NCBI GenBank assembly: GCA_037501455.1
Contig: CM074863.1
Location: 15,124,001 to 15,188,000 of the forward strand
Source: Lantana camara
Lineage: Eukaryota; Streptophyta; Magnoliopsida; Lamiales; Verbenaceae
Reading direction: 5' to 3'
Length of the DNA stretch: 64,000 nucleotides
Both the position numbers and the translations under genes were made by a program. The stretch's first letter is position 1. The number at the start of each line of letters is the position of its first letter. The notes beneath the pieces are model-generated. The model saw only the letters and a list, made by a program, of their open reading frames with translations. It did no database searches and was not told where the DNA came from. This document shows positions 33,541 to 46,907 of this stretch, one piece after another.

Positions 33541-35052
33541 ATGGGCAGAAAGTGCACTCAATGTGGGAACATAGGCCACAATTCAAGAACTTGCAGCAAT
33601 ACCACAACACCTAATTGTAAAGGGCCTGTAATTGGTAATGTTGGAGCATTGAGACTATTTGGGGTGCAGCTTGATGTCAGCAGCAAAAGCTCCACTTCTA
33701 ATCATTTGAAGAAAAGCTTCAGCTTAGACTGCTTATCGACTTCTTCTTCTTCTTCTTCTCCGACTTCCTCTTCGTTGTCAAACATCAACGAACATATTCC
33801 GGCTCGCGATAACCTCACCTCCCATTGTTACCTCTCCGATGGGCCATCAGGCCGACTTCCAGAAAGAAAGAAGGGTACCTATATGGCACTTATATCTTTA
33901 ATAATTTTCTTTTTCATGGAATTATATGTTAAATAATTAAAAAAATATAAATATCGAACATGGCAGATTCTTCTTTGATTAATTAGGTCATCTTTCTACA
34001 TTTAGAAAGATTAGATTTGCAGATATTTATGTATAGATGCCCTTGAGAAGAATTGGTATGAATCATGTGCTCATGGAATAACTGTTATACCTCCTGGTTT
34101 TATGTGGAGATAACACTCTTGGAATTATTCTCCATTTTTTCCTTTAATTTCTTTCTTTTTTTGTTTTTATATTCAAAGAAACCAATAATTATTCTCCTTA
34201 TCCCTCTGAAAAAGTACAGTTTTATTTACTACAAGTTATCAAGCTTTGTAATGTCATTTCAGACCATAAACCGTGTGCCCTTTGTTCAATTTTATTTTTT
34301 ATTTTCGTTTTAGAGTCTTTAGACCTTCTATTTCTTTAGGGCATGCTTGATCCAACTATATATATATATACACTATTATGCCATTCAATTGTTGATGTAT
34401 TTCGATGCGTTTAATCTGTTGAATCAGGTTTTATCCTTGGGTGTTTATTCTTCTAGCAAGCTTTCTAAGGGCCGTACCATGAATGATGTGGTAGTAATTA
34501 ACCTGTTATAACTCAAGCATAAATTAAGTTAATTTTATGGGATAAACGAACAGGAATTCCATGGACAGAAGAGGAACATCGTACATTCCTAAGTGGACTT
34601 GAGAAACTAGGAAAAGGGGATTGGAGGGGAATTTCCAGAAACTTTGTGACTACAAGGACTCCTACTCAAGTTGCTAGTCATGCTCAGAAGTATTTTCTCA
34701 GACAGGCATGCCAAAACAAGAAGAAACGACGTTCCAGCCTCTTCGACATGGTACTAAACATACATATATATGTGTATATATGTACACTTTTGCTGTTTTT
34801 CATGTTTTTACATATGTATAAACACAGGCTGGCGGTGTAACTGAGAATGATGAAGATCGAGAAGCAATGTTTGTCGCCGGAAAATCGAAAAGGGAGGTTG
34901 TTATAGATCTGAATTCGTTAGATAATAATGGCGGCAGTGATCCTGAGTTGGAGCTTAAGCTTTGTAACGCAGCTCCAACAGCAATGGAGGAAGATGAATC
35001 TTCAGCTACTGATTCCCAGCTTCTATTAACGGGACCTATTAGTGTAACCTGA
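33541..35052 (+). CDS. MYB-related (SHAQKYF, R1-type) transcription factor with CCHC knuckle and EAR motif
   Basis: Three exons: 33541-33874, 34554-34750 and 34828-35052; 251 aa. The N-terminal zinc knuckle is [14 protein letters not shown] (C5, C8, H13, C18). A single MYB repeat, about residues 113-165 ([39 protein letters not shown]), has the SHAQKYF recognition helix. The C-terminal part has LELKL (218-222), an LxLxL EAR-type repression motif, and nearby VIDLNSLD. This architecture matches the KUA1/MYBH-MYBS3 group, nuclear repressors that bind TATCC/GATAA-type sites and act in sugar, light and growth control. The repressor role is inferred from the EAR motif. Exon 1 has a Ser-rich stretch encoded by a TTC/TTCT repeat (about 33745-33765). 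Confidence 0.93.
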
Positions 35053-36689
35053 CTTAGGGTTCATATATAAATTATTATTTTGATTAAGAGTACTAATTAA
35101 TCATCTTGTATATTGGAGTTAAACTACTGCCATGGTATATATATGTATGAATTCATGTCTGTACGTATGTATACATATGTGTAGAAGTTTGTCCCTTGAC
35201 TGCAACAAAAGAAAATATTATTGACAAAGATGAAAGAATATTGTGGTACTGTGATAAAGTTGGATAATTAAAATGGATTTTGGGAAACTGATTGTCAAGT
35301 TATTAGGCGTGATCCTGCCGAAAATTTGTTGAGAAGATTAGGTTGATATGCTCGCTAGTCTCCAATATCCAATCTGTCAGATTTCCACTCCGACTGTAAT
35401 AAGGAAGTACAAAAGGGTGAATTAGTCGGGGGTTTACCGGCAACACCCCTCCAAATCTCAAATCAGTTCTGATCTACCTGCCCCTATTGCTATTTTCGAC
35501 CTGACCAGGTCATTACCTTGTGAGTCTCATTTTTTCTTTTGGCCAATCCAATACTTTGGGGCATTAATTGCTCCCTCGTATACTGATTTGAGGAATATGA
35601 TGGTTACACGTGTCCCGTATCAGGCGCTAGCAGTATACGGAGCTGTCGAGAACCTTGACACATTAACCTAGAATTTGATGTATGGACCCTCTTGTCTGTG
35701 CCAGCTGGAGATCGATCACAGTACTTCGAAGCTCGATGTCTGAACTTGGCCAATTTGGCCTTGACTTACATAGGCTTGATCATATCGACATCTCTGATAG
35801 CATCAACCTCTTAGGCGATCTAGGGTTGAGCCTAATCCACCTCAGTTGACGACTCGAATTGAGGTTCGCTAGGTTTCATTTGAGTGGGTCATGATTGATC
35901 TCTCAACTTTAAGCTCAACGCTCAACAAGCAACTTTACTATTGGACCTGATGGTATGTTGATTGGGTTGACCTCTTGGCTAGGTCGACCTTAGGGCCTAT
36001 TGGCTCAACTTGATGGCTCGTCGGCATGCAATGTCTCCTTGACAAGTTTGACCTCTAGTCAACCTGGGAGTTGAACTCAGGTCGGTTGCTATGACTTTAG
36101 CTAATTAGTCCCATGATCTTATGGAATCGACCTCGTGGGCTATGGGACTGACCGATCTCTTTGGACTTATGACCTGTCGACCTCATGAACTCTAGGTCCG
36201 GTCGGTAGGTCTTATCTTAGGAAGGTCATTCAACCTCTCGACTTGAGGTTATATAGGTGGGTCAACCCTAACTGGTTCGACTTGGCTACGTGACTCGACC
36301 TCCTCGTGACACCTCTTGAGGGTGTCCACATAGCCCTTTGTTATATTATCCTTGCGGGCGTAAGGTTATAAGATGTATGACCCGTCAACCTCATGACCTT
36401 TAGGTTCTGATTGGCTATCATTAATTTGGATTCTCATGACACTTTTTAGGATGTTCATGTGACCCTCTGGTATTGGTTATATGTGTAATCTGGACACGTC
36501 AAATTGATCGAGATGGAAACACATAGTTCCTCATCTAGTAGATTATGATACAATCGGTGCCAATAAAACTTCCGATATAAGCACATATTAAATAATTTGA
36601 ATCGTCAAATCTTATCAAATTTAGAATGTAGCGAGTGCCCCCACTCAATAAATGAAATTTACAATACTGAATGTAAGATGACTTAAGAG
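35053..36689. other. Intergenic region with decayed repeat-like DNA
   Basis: 35053-35300 is the 3' region of the MYB gene. About 35420-36550 is less AT-rich and full of short related words (TCGACCT, GGTCGAC, CCTCATGA, GAGGGTGTCCA), as in an old LTR. I found no LTR ends, target duplication or coding remnant, so its origin is unresolved. Confidence 0.4.
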
Positions 36690-36877
36690 TTATGATGCAC
36701 GGACACTTCTAAAAATATGATCATTTTGCCGTGTCGTGTCATGCCGTGTCGTGTCGGACACTCGTGTCTGACACCGTGTCCGACACTCCTTACGTGGGAA
36801 ATTCAAGAAAAAATCCGTGTCGACGTATCCGTGTCGTGTCGTGTCCGTGTCGCCGTGTCCGTGTCCGTGCATCATAG
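36690..36877. mobile_element. GTGTC-rich MITE with 8-bp target duplication (hAT-like)
   Basis: Terminal inverted repeats are TTATGATGCACGGACAC on the left and its near complement GTGTCCGTGCATCATAG on the right. CTTAAGAG flanks both sides (36682-36689, 36878-36885). The interior is mostly GTGTC/GTGTCGTGTC/GACAC words, partly self-complementary around CGGACACTCGTGTC. The 8-bp duplication suggests hAT-driven movement. Confidence 0.7.
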
Positions 36878-36885
36878 CTTAAGAG

Positions 36886-39800
36886 ACGATTGTACATCAA
36901 AATTTTAGTTAAAAATATTTTAGTTCCTAATAGAGCCTAACAAAAGAGAGTGTTTATAATTCATTAGAAGATGATAGCACGTGAAAGTGTAATTTTTGAA
37001 ATTAAAGAATATTTGTGTATAAATATATCTGAATAAAAGGTGCATAGATTTAATTTATCCAATTGATAGTGTATGTTGAATGGCATCACATTCTTGAAAT
37101 GAAATTGAAGCAACCCATAGACCTAATATTTATAGAGTTGTTCAATTAATTATTAATCATGGTTGTAAATTAAAAGTAGGAAGGCAGCATACTTGCAATA
37201 TCTACTAGGGTTGAGTTTAGAGTTGATTTATAGAGTGGAATAATAGTGATATGTGTGTTGTCGTTGGCGAAAATGGCCAAAAAAGTAGCTAGCTTCATTC
37301 ATGGAATGGATATTTTGACCATACATTAAATTTATTATTCACCTCACAATATACATGGACCTGATCGATATAGACGTCCTCACATACTATACTTCTACAT
37401 CACGGCTATTTCTGAAATAAAATAAGACACCCCTCCACCTTTATTATGATAATTTCTTTTACAAATGTCACATTTAATTAGATCAAAAAATAAAAAATAA
37501 AAAAATGTCACATTTAAGTATTGAAGTTTCTCTTAATGTTCTAACATTGGTAGGGGTATCTGTTTCACGTGAATCTTTCATCCAAAATCCGGCGAATTTT
37601 AGCTGATATTTTTATCATTGTGGTTTCAATGATTTAAATAAATTCAAAAACAAAAAAACTTCCAAGGTTTTATAACTTGAAATTCTTAGAGATCAAACCA
37701 TCTTTAATTTAAAAATAACAAATTAGAGTTAAAGTTAAAGGGAAATTTTTAGGGAATTATTTACCTCAAGAATGTTAAGCCCTTTACAAATAACACAAAT
37801 TAAAGTTAGAAAGTTGATGAAATAAATAATGGTATCTGCACTAATTTAATATCTTTATTGGATGATTATATTGCCTATCTGCATTATTGGAGACTTGTGA
37901 GGAATAGCTTATAAACTTTTGAGAAACAGTGACTGATGAATGACAATATTATGGTAACTTTTACGAATTAATTATTGTATGTGTTATTGATAATGAATTG
38001 TTGGACTAAAATGGATTTATGTGGCCAATTGGGCATGTATGTATTGCCCAGAAAGGTCAAAATCAACTTATTACCAATCTTATCTCCGAAATCAACTCAA
38101 CAAACTATGTCCACCCCAATCTTATGTCACATTATCAATACATCCCACATTTGCATATATTATATATATACATATATCTTTTTGCATTTTAACATTTTTT
38201 TAATCAAATATTGTGCACTTTAATTGAATGTGAGTGTGACTCATCAAAGTAATTAAAGTAATATATTATTCTTTTCGAAAAATTTAAGAACAACATATAT
38301 ACAATAGAGCTTCATAGGGACACATTTAATTACTTTTTAAATAAAAAGAAAGTGTCGATTTTGCTATGCATGTAATAGAAAAGCATTTATTGGGAGAAAT
38401 TAAGGTTATCTTTTGTTTTTTTGGGGTTAGGATTTAGGAAGGCATCCACTAGATAGCAACCCTGAGTCTGAGTGTCGTCGTTATTTGAAAGTTGGACCAT
38501 CTTTGGACCACAGAGGAAGCTAGAAGACCTCTTTAATTTTGGAATATATAATATAAATGTATGTATTTATATATATCTAATGTGTGGATAGTGAAATAAT
38601 TACAAACCGACATATACCTAAAGACTATAAAGTCTGTTAACTCTTTTGGGGATAGAAAAAGTTTGATGTCCTCCAATTATTGTTATTATTATTATTTACG
38701 ATTTAATGAATTTACAAACCTCTATTTGCGATCAAATTTCGGTTGTTTTTCAAACCAAATACTACCAATATAATGTCAATTTCTTCAATTTTAACTTTAA
38801 ATATAATTAATTATTTACAATTTCTCTTAAAGTCCTTTGGATTGTATGCTAGTGAAGTCGTCTAATTATTCTTCTTATATGTATTGAGTATAGCCGTAAG
38901 ATCACAAATTAATTTGGGGAAAATGAAACAAGCATAACCCTTACTTGGCGATTTGAAGTATCTTACTTTTTTTTTTTTTTTTTTTTTATCTTCACTTTTC
39001 AGAAAAATAAGACAACTTCTTTCTGTGTCTGTCCATTTGGTAAGGACAACTTTTGGGATATAGCGACACTCCAACAACCCCACCAATTACTTTTACACCC
39101 CACCACCTACATATATATATGCACAAGTATATATGAGAAATTTCTTTTTTGTCATTTGAACTTTGTCTTTTTTACAATTTATCATTCCAATAATTTTTTA
39201 TTACAAATTATCATCCAATCTTTATATTTATAATATACCACCATCTAAATTTTTTTTGGGTGGTTTTGGTGAAAATACAACTAACGTGTATATTTTATAA
39301 ACATGTCAGTGTCATGTTTTTTAGCCAAAATCACTATAAAAGAAGTTTAGATGACGGTATGTTACAAATGCAAAGATTGAATGACAGTTTCCAACGAAAA
39401 TTTGTTGGGATGATAAATTATAAAAAAGACGTAAAATTCGGATAACAAAAAATCTTTTTCCATATATATATATATAATTTTAACCATAACTACACTTTCA
39501 TTCCTAAGTCCTAACACAGTCGGTGACGAAGTCGAGGGATGTGTGGTGGTCCCGTCTCCCCTTAAATTTTGAATTTTTTTTAATTTTTATATGTATATTT
39601 TTGATATATTTATATTTTTGCCCCTCAATTTTTCGATATTCTAACTTTTCGCCCTCCTTAATTAAAAATTTTGCCCTTTTGTTTTTTTATATTTTAAATT
39701 TTTGTCTTCCACAACATTAAATCCTGACTCCATCCCTTAACACAACCTAATTAATTTGCTGTCTTTTGGGTTTCCTCTTTCCATATCCATCATAATTATT

Positions 39801-40795
39801 TCTGTTTCTTAATTTTGATTGCTCATTAATATATTTCATGCGTATATGTAAATAAAATAACAGATAAAAAGCAAATTTAAAACCAATATTTTCAAAACCG
39901 GAACCGACCGGCCGGTGAAACCAGTATGACTTTATAAACATGGGTTTTACCTGTAAAACATTGTTAATCAGAAGATATAGGTGCAACAAGACAAAATGAT
40001 CAGAAGTTAAAATGTTGTAAATTAACTGGGGTGGGTCGGAGTTGTGTGACCAATAAGTTGACACACCTCAGATTAAAGGTTGTGTTGGATTAAGCTGTAC
40101 ACTGTAATAAAAAAAACAACGAGAAAGACAAATTTTGTCCTTCGAAATTGGACGAAACAATAGTGCCTCCATCTTCTAGGCTATTCTACACGTATAGATA
40201 TTGTCTTTATTTATGGCGTTTTTATATATTATGATCCTTCAGAAAACATATATATATTATATAGCCTGCATGAACAGCAAATCCATGCAAGACCAACAGT
40301 ACTTTGTTGACATGGAATTTTTGGACCAATTAAGTACACTAATAATGAATGTTGATTATGATGACACGATATTTATTGCATTCCATAAATTTGCGATGGT
40401 GTTATGAATGCTAGAATAATCACTTATTTTTGTCTCAGCAACACTACCGAGTGAAGTAAACACAAAGTTCTGAGTGATATATGTGAGGGGCCTGAAAAGG
40501 GTTGAAACATACATTAGGGTTTAATTTGATTCTTGATACAGTAATTATAACATGGATCAATTATATGAAGGCGTATAAAATTACGTTTTCCATATTATAT
40601 TTCACAACAATTTAAATATGTTTTGTTCATATATTTTTTTGGCCGTTGTTAAGTGTTTAGAAAGCACAACATTCATGCAATGCACTACGTGAGCGAGATC
40701 CTTATTCCTTTAGGTGTTGGATTTTAAGTTTTAACGTTTTAAGTGAGAGTTGCGCGTTTTGCTCTGTTAACCATTAGTTATAACCTAATGGTATG
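36886..40795. other. Intergenic AT-rich DNA
   Basis: Almost 4 kb without a supportable gene. Homopolymer tracts (for example the T-run at 38966-38987) and short TA microsatellites occur. Several short open frames exist but show no family resemblance or codon signal. Confidence 0.55.
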
Positions 40796-40800
40796 ATATA

Positions 40801-40815
40801 TGTTAGGAAATATAC
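40801..40815 (+). repeat. First 15 bases of the split copia 5' LTR
   Basis: TGTTAGGAAATATAC is identical to the start of the 3' LTR at 63061. The last eight bases, AAATATAC, are the hAT target duplication and recur at 58213-58220. Confidence 0.92.
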
Positions 40816-40871
40816 TAGGGCTGTTAATTCGGGTGGGTCGGGTTGGGATGGGGTACTGCACAAAAAAGCCT

Positions 40872-41029
40872 AACCCGAACCCGAACCCGAACCCGAACCC
40901 GAACCCGAAATGAACCCGAAATGCTAAACCCGAACCTGAACCTATCAGGTTAGGGTTGGGTTCGGGTTGACCTGATTTTTTTCAGGTCACCCATTAACCC
41001 GACCCACCTGATCAACCCGACCCGACCTA
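40872..41029. repeat. CCCGAA/GGGTTCGG subterminal repeats of the hAT element
   Basis: Six CCCGAA units in a row at about 40873-40909, then inverted GGGTTCGGGTT and CCCGACCC words. The matching set at the other end is at about 58038-58200. Such clustered short motifs are typical hAT transposase binding regions. Confidence 0.65.
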
Positions 41030-41178
41030 CATCTTTTTTATTTTTTTGTTCCCCTTTTCTGCTCTTTTTTTTGGGGAACTTTTTGGCTGAATTTAAAACA
41101 TATACAGGAGTGCATGTAATGCTGAATTTAAAACCTTTACAGAACCGAAGTGCATTCAATCAAATTACAGTTTCATAA

Positions 41179-43789
41179 TGTAACACCCCGACTCACAGTC
41201 GGTACAGGTAAATTATGTGATTTAATATTATTTGCGTTTTAGATTATTTGTATAGGACTATTTTGAATTATTTGAACTTATATGAATTATGTGAATGAAT
41301 GTTGCATGAGATTTATTCGTTTTAATTTGAGTTGGCCTTATTTGAACCTGTATTTGTTGAACCGAACCAACTTGAACCGGGAACCTTGAACCGAACCCGT
41401 GAACCGACCGGTCCAGCCTTAAAGGCTGAACCATTTTCTCCTCCTTCATTTCACGTGAAACAACAGCAGCAACTCTTGAGCCAAGGAGCCAAAACCCCAA
41501 GTTGATCATCCAAACTTCCCAAGCCAAGATCTTCCTCATTTCTTCGTCTTTTCTCGAACTTGAGTATGTTTCGGAATCCCCTCGTCGTGCTCGTCATTTC
41601 TATGGTTTAATTTCTGAGTTTGGAGTGAGTTTGGTGTGCCTTTACTTCCCTACGTGAATAGTAAGGGTTTAGTTAAAAACTTGGATACTTGCTCTTTGCT
41701 TGAAGTGTTTGATTCCTAGCTTCATATATGAGTTGTAAATGTTGTATGTGTTGTATTTATTGCATTTAATCCATGGTTAGTTGAGCATGTATTGATGATC
41801 ATGATTTTAGCTTGAATTTCTCATTCCTTTGATCATGCTTTTTAATTCCGTTTTCTTGCGTTATTTGAGTGTCAACTTGTCAAGCATGATTTATGTGAAT
41901 TGTTTGTGCAATTTGAGAGGTTGTGGCAACTCTTGGGATTGGATTTTGGCCATTTTTGGCACCAAATGAGCTTCCCCTGTTTCTGTAAAATGAAACTCTG
42001 CTCCAGCTTTTCGAACCAGGCCGGAACGGCCGTTCCCGCCCCAGTTTCAAACTGGGAACGACCGTTCCCAGGCCATTTACTGTTCATGCCGAGAGTGGGA
42101 ACGACCGTTCCCAGTTTGTACTGGGAACGGGAACGGCCGTTCCCATGGCCAAAACCGTTCTACTGGATCAAATCCGCGGGGGTGGATTTTTCCCTTTAGA
42201 AAAATCCGCGGGGGTGGATTTGAGGCAGTAGGTTTGGAAAAATCCATGGGGGTGGATTTTGCCACTTTTTCTCTTTGCCTTAATTATGAATTTGTATGAT
42301 TTTAAATGCTTTTCTTTTGCATGTTAATTGTTATGACTTGATTTTTAGTGCGTAATAAATTGTGAATAATTATGTTATACTATGATTTGGGTATTATATG
42401 ACTTAATTGTGATATTTTATATGTGGACATGAATCATGCATTTTGCCGAGCGTCTTCTTTGGTTCATATAGAGTCTAAGTCTTGGGCTTTCGTGTTTTCT
42501 TTTCAGAGGAGGTTCCAGTTGACGAGCCCGAGGCGTAGGTTGTTCACGTCTGCTCGCTTTTTGTCACGCACAAGGTGAGGTTTAGGACTTTTATTAGCTA
42601 AGCGACCTAAAGCCTTATGTGATGTTTTCAGGCCGTGCATGTGACTATATATTATATATATAGATATGTATGTGTTGATTAGAATATGATTATGATCTTG
42701 TGAACAACTTTGTTTTGGGAAAAGATATTATATAAGCATATGTAAGCTATGTTTTGGAAAAGGCTTTACAATTCTGTTAGCGAGAGCGCCATGAAAGATT
42801 TGGCATATGATATGATTGTGTTTGTGGATCCAAGGAGCTACGGGTAAGGAACCCTCGGGACGGTTCGGGCCGTCGAGGTTCGGCCTGTGCGTAGTCTCCA
42901 TCCGATATATCACACGCGACCCCTGGGAGTTTGGGAAGGTGTGATATTTCGATGCCTTCGGCGTAAAAACCGGGGAGGGCACGATGTGGGTTCGCTACCC
43001 CTCGTGAGTCTGTTTATGTATGGATGGTTAGGGCCGCCGGTGGCTCTTCCATCATTGGTGTAGAGGTTGATATGTATGATTTCCGTTTTGTTTGTTCTGA
43101 GGAGTAAAGGTTGGAAGCTCGTTCTCGCCGAGCATTATGTATGTTGTGTATGTCAGGAAGTATGAATCGGGATAGTGTTTATGAAATGTTTCAAAGTATA
43201 TGTATTTGTTTTAGAAAGTTTTAGTTTGTAAAACCTATTCTGGTTCATAATTTCACCCTTTGCTTTGTGCTCTGCTTTATATATATAGGGTGTGAGTGTG
43301 CGTTAGCCCCCTCACTCAGTCAGTTGACTGACTCCTCGTTTACTCTTTTAGTTGCAGGTTTTGGGAGCGTGAGCTAGGCGGAGAAGTGTGTCTTCTGTTG
43401 CACTTGTCAGTCTAGGTCTCGTTAGGTGCATTTACATACCTGCATTTTATTATTCTGTAGTTGTACAGCTATGGTTTGTATAGACTTACATACTATTTTG
43501 TTCGAGCCGTGATGGCTTTTGTACAGGTTTATGTGCTGGTACCTATATGTAAATACTATATGGCTAATTAGTTGTTGGTACCTATATACATATATATGTG
43601 ATGATTTTGTTTGTTGCTTTTATCTTTCGCTTCCGCATACTCTGATTCTGCGTTGTTTAGCTCCGCCTAGCCTAGAGTGTGTGTTTGGTCTCCCGTTCGC
43701 TATGATTCGGATTCGGGTACGGACATTCCATTTCGTATTCGGGTTCGGGTTATGGTGCGGGGGATGTGGCCCTACGTGTGGGTGCTACA
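41179..43789 (+). repeat. 5' LTR of the Tekay element
   Basis: Begins TGTAACACCCC, ends GGGTGCTACA. A TATA-like TATATATA lies at 43279-43287. Compared with the 3' LTR I see substitutions at 42060 (G/A) and 42289 (A/C) and a rearranged block at 42184-42262. Confidence 0.95.
42022..42146. repeat. Four GGGAACGGCCGTTCCC-type palindromes in the Tekay 5' LTR
   Basis: Copies start near 42022, 42054, 42097 and 42129, with GGCC or GACC centres. The same four are in the 3' LTR at 49345-49469. They lie about 1.1 kb upstream of the putative LTR TATA box. Confidence 0.85.
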
Positions 43790-43797
43790 TCCTTAAG

Positions 43798-43810
43798 TGG
43801 TATCAGAGCG
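43798..43810 (+). other. Primer binding site of the Tekay element (tRNA-iMet)
   Basis: TGGTATCAGAGCG, eight bases after the 5' LTR, complementary to the 3' end of initiator tRNA-Met. Confidence 0.85.
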
Positions 43811-44021
43811 CGGTTGCAAAACCGGGCTCTAGTGTCGTGTGGGTCTGTCTAGGTCGTACGGCTTAGGACACCGTGATTGTGTGATCGGGTGTAAATGTGC
43901 ATGTATGATTTGAGTATGTGATTACTTGACTAATTGATTACTTGATTATTTTCTTAAATTGTATACATATTCATACACTAATGTACATGCATCCATATTG
44001 CTTGAATTTGTGAATTTCAGG

Positions 44022-46907
44022 ATGCCTCCAAGAAGACATAACAATCGTGAACAAACCCCTGATTTGAATGAACCGGCTCCACATAACGCACCTCCGCCAC
44101 CACCTATGAACGCGGAGAATATTGTTCAAGCCCTACTCAATCAACTCCAAAACAATCAAAGGGGTAATGCAAATCCGGGTGAAGGACAAGATATTTCCGC
44201 CGTGTATAGGGACTTCCGGAACAACAATCCTCCAAAGTGGTATGGAGGTGATGATATTAAGGCGGAAGAGTGGTTGTCTGAAATTCGAGGTATTTGGGAG
44301 ATATGTCCAGGGAATTCTCAAGACAAGGCTGTTTGCACCGGGCGTATTATTCAAGGGCCAGCGGCTATTTGGCTTAGGAGTGTGAGGTCCCGGCTTGAGA
44401 GAATGGGGATGGAATTTAATTGGGAGACGTTTGTGCAGGAATTCCATGAGAAATATATCCCTCATAGTGCACAAGAACGTCGCCTCCAAGAGTTCACTAA
44501 TTTGAGGCAAGGCCACCGGACGGTGGAGGACTATATTTTGGAGTTTGAGAGGTTAGCTCCGTATACTACTCACATCACCGACCACGATGATCATAAGGCC
44601 CGAGCGTTTCTTCATGGACTTCGCCGGGATATTCAAGAAGCTTTACAAGCTACTAACGTGAGTACTTGGGCCAAGGTTACAAAAAGGGCAATTCAAGTTG
44701 AGGCCCAAATGGCTCGGTTGAAGCCTCCACCTTTCTCTTCGACTCGAGGATCGGGATCAGGTTCTGGATTGGGTAAGAGGCCCATTTCTTATGCTCCACG
44801 AGCTCCTGTCCCACCGGCTTTTCGTCCCCAGGGTTTAGGGAACAAAAAGCCCCGTATTACCGGTCCCGTAGCACCTCCTGTTGCTCCAGTTCGACCGGCT
44901 CCAACTCAGGGACCACCCGTTTGTTCTCATTGTCAGGGAAGACATCCAGTGGAGAGGTGTTGGAAGCTTCTGGGTAAATGCTACGCGTGTGGGTCTTCTG
45001 ATCACTTGATTGATGCTTGCCCGAATAGGAGGCCGGTTGTGCAGGCTCGCGTGTTTGCTTTGGAGGGAGAGGAGGAAGCTGCTGATGTCGACCCGAACGC
45101 CGTGATAGAAGGTAAAATCAACATTCATGGCATATCACTACATGCATTGTTTGATCCCGGGGCTACGCATTCATTTATTTCCCGGGATATTGTTGCTTCT
45201 TTGCCTTTACTTGATGAATTATCTGCGCATGTGTATGTGGTGAATACTCCTTTGGGAGGGTCTTTGGAAGCTGACAGGGTGTTTAAGGAGTGTCCGGTGG
45301 TGTTTGAGGGCCGAGTTTTTCCTGCAGACTTGATAGTTCTACCGTTGAAGAAGTATGAGGTTATTCTTGGTATGGATTTTCTCTTCAGATACCGAGCTCA
45401 GTTGCACTGTCATGAGAAGAAGGTTTTGTTGGGGTCAGTGGTCTTTACGGGTGAGAGGTTGAAGTCCAGCCCGTTTGTGTCTTTTATGGAAGCAAGTAAG
45501 CTCCTCCGGGACGGTGCGACAGGTTTTGTGGCTTATTTTCTGAATAAACCGAAGGATCAGGCCAAACTTGAGGAGACAGAGGTCGTGAGTGAGTTTCCCG
45601 ATGTTTTCCCTGAGAATTTGGGTTCTTTGCCACCTGATAGGGACATCGAGTTTGTAGTCGACCTTTATCCTGGAGCTGAGCCTTTCTCTAAGACACCGTA
45701 TCGGATGGCTCCTGCTGAGTTGAAGGAGTTGAAAACTCAGCTGGATGAACTTTTGACTTGCGGTTACATCCGTCCGAGTACATCCCCGTGGGGTGCTCCC
45801 GTGTTATTTGTGAAGAAGAAGGATGGGACTTTGAGGATGTGTATAGACTACCGCGAGTTGAACCGGATGACAGTGAAGAATAAGTATCCTTTACCTCATA
45901 TCGAAGAGTTGTTTGACATCTTGCAAGGGTCGCAGGTGTACTCTAAGTTAGATTTGAGGCAAGGGTATTACCAACTTCGTATCCGGGAAGAGGATATCTC
46001 TAAGACTGCGTTTAATACCCGCTACGGACACTTCGAGTTTGTAGTGATGCCGTTTGGGTTAACTAACGCTCCAGCCGTGTTCATGGATATGATGCACCGA
46101 GTGTTTAGACAGTATCTTGACAAGTTTGTGGTCATTTTCATAGACGACATCTTGGTGTATTCTAAGTCTGCAGAAGAGCACGCAACGCATCTCAGGATTG
46201 TGTTGGAGACCCTTAGAGAGCACAAACTTTATGCCAAATTTAGCAAGTGCGAGTTCTGGCTCGACAGAGTGGCTTTTCTGGGTCATATAATTTCAGGTGA
46301 GGGAATTGAAGTTGATCCTTCCAAGATTGAGACCGTGGTTCAGTGGGAACGACCGAAGAATGCCTCCGAGATAAGAAGTTTTCTCGGGTTAGCGGGTTAT
46401 TATAGGAGATTTGTGAAAGACTTCTCCAAGATTGCTTGCCCGTTGACTCGATTAACTAAGAAGGAGGTGAAGTATGAGTGGGATGATGGGTGCGAGAGAA
46501 GTTTCCAAGCTCTGAAGGAAAGATTAACTTCAGCACCAGTTCTTACCCTACCCGAGGGATCCGAGGGTTATTCGGTTTTTGCAGATGCTTCTAAGGAAGG
46601 ACTCGGATGTGTATTGATGCAAAATGGCCGAGTGGTGGCCTATGCTTCTAGAAAGTTGAAGGAACACGAGAAGAACTACCCCACTCATGATCTTGAGCTT
46701 GCAGCGGTTGTATTTGCTTTGAGGAAGTGGCGTCATTACCTCTATGGGATAACTTTTGAGATATTCACGGATCATAAGAGCCTCAAGTATCTTTTCACTC
46801 AGAAGGAGCTGAATAATAGACAGAGGCGTTGGATGGAATTCTTAGAGGATTATGACTGCACGATTCAGTATCATCCAGGCAAGGCTAATGTCGTGGCAGA
46901 TGTTTAA
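44022..46907 (+). pseudogene. Tekay gag, protease, reverse transcriptase, RNase H
   Basis: Starts at the ATG at 44022 ([10 protein letters not shown]); upstream in-frame residues to 43959 lie in the leader and are less likely. Gag domain about residues 65-230. Two Cys/His knuckles span C301-C333 ([13 protein letters not shown] and [14 protein letters not shown]). Protease motif [10 protein letters not shown] (D378). RT about 560-740 with FIDD at 706-709. RNase H about 848-960 with D855 and D917. The frame ends at a TAA (46905-46907) right after KANVVAD, a conserved end of RNase H, where a one-base change shifts the frame. Integrase continues in the next frame. Confidence 0.92.

Noticed and set aside
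40872..40910. Interstitial telomere-like repeat
   Set aside because: The unit is CCCGAA, not the plant telomere CCCTAAA, and it recurs at both ends of the hAT element as subterminal words.
41900..42199. Open frames with repeated GTAVP/GNGRSH peptides in the Tekay and solo LTRs
   Set aside because: The peptides are read-outs of the GGGAACGGCCGTTCCC palindromes in several frames and on both strands, not evidence of coding.
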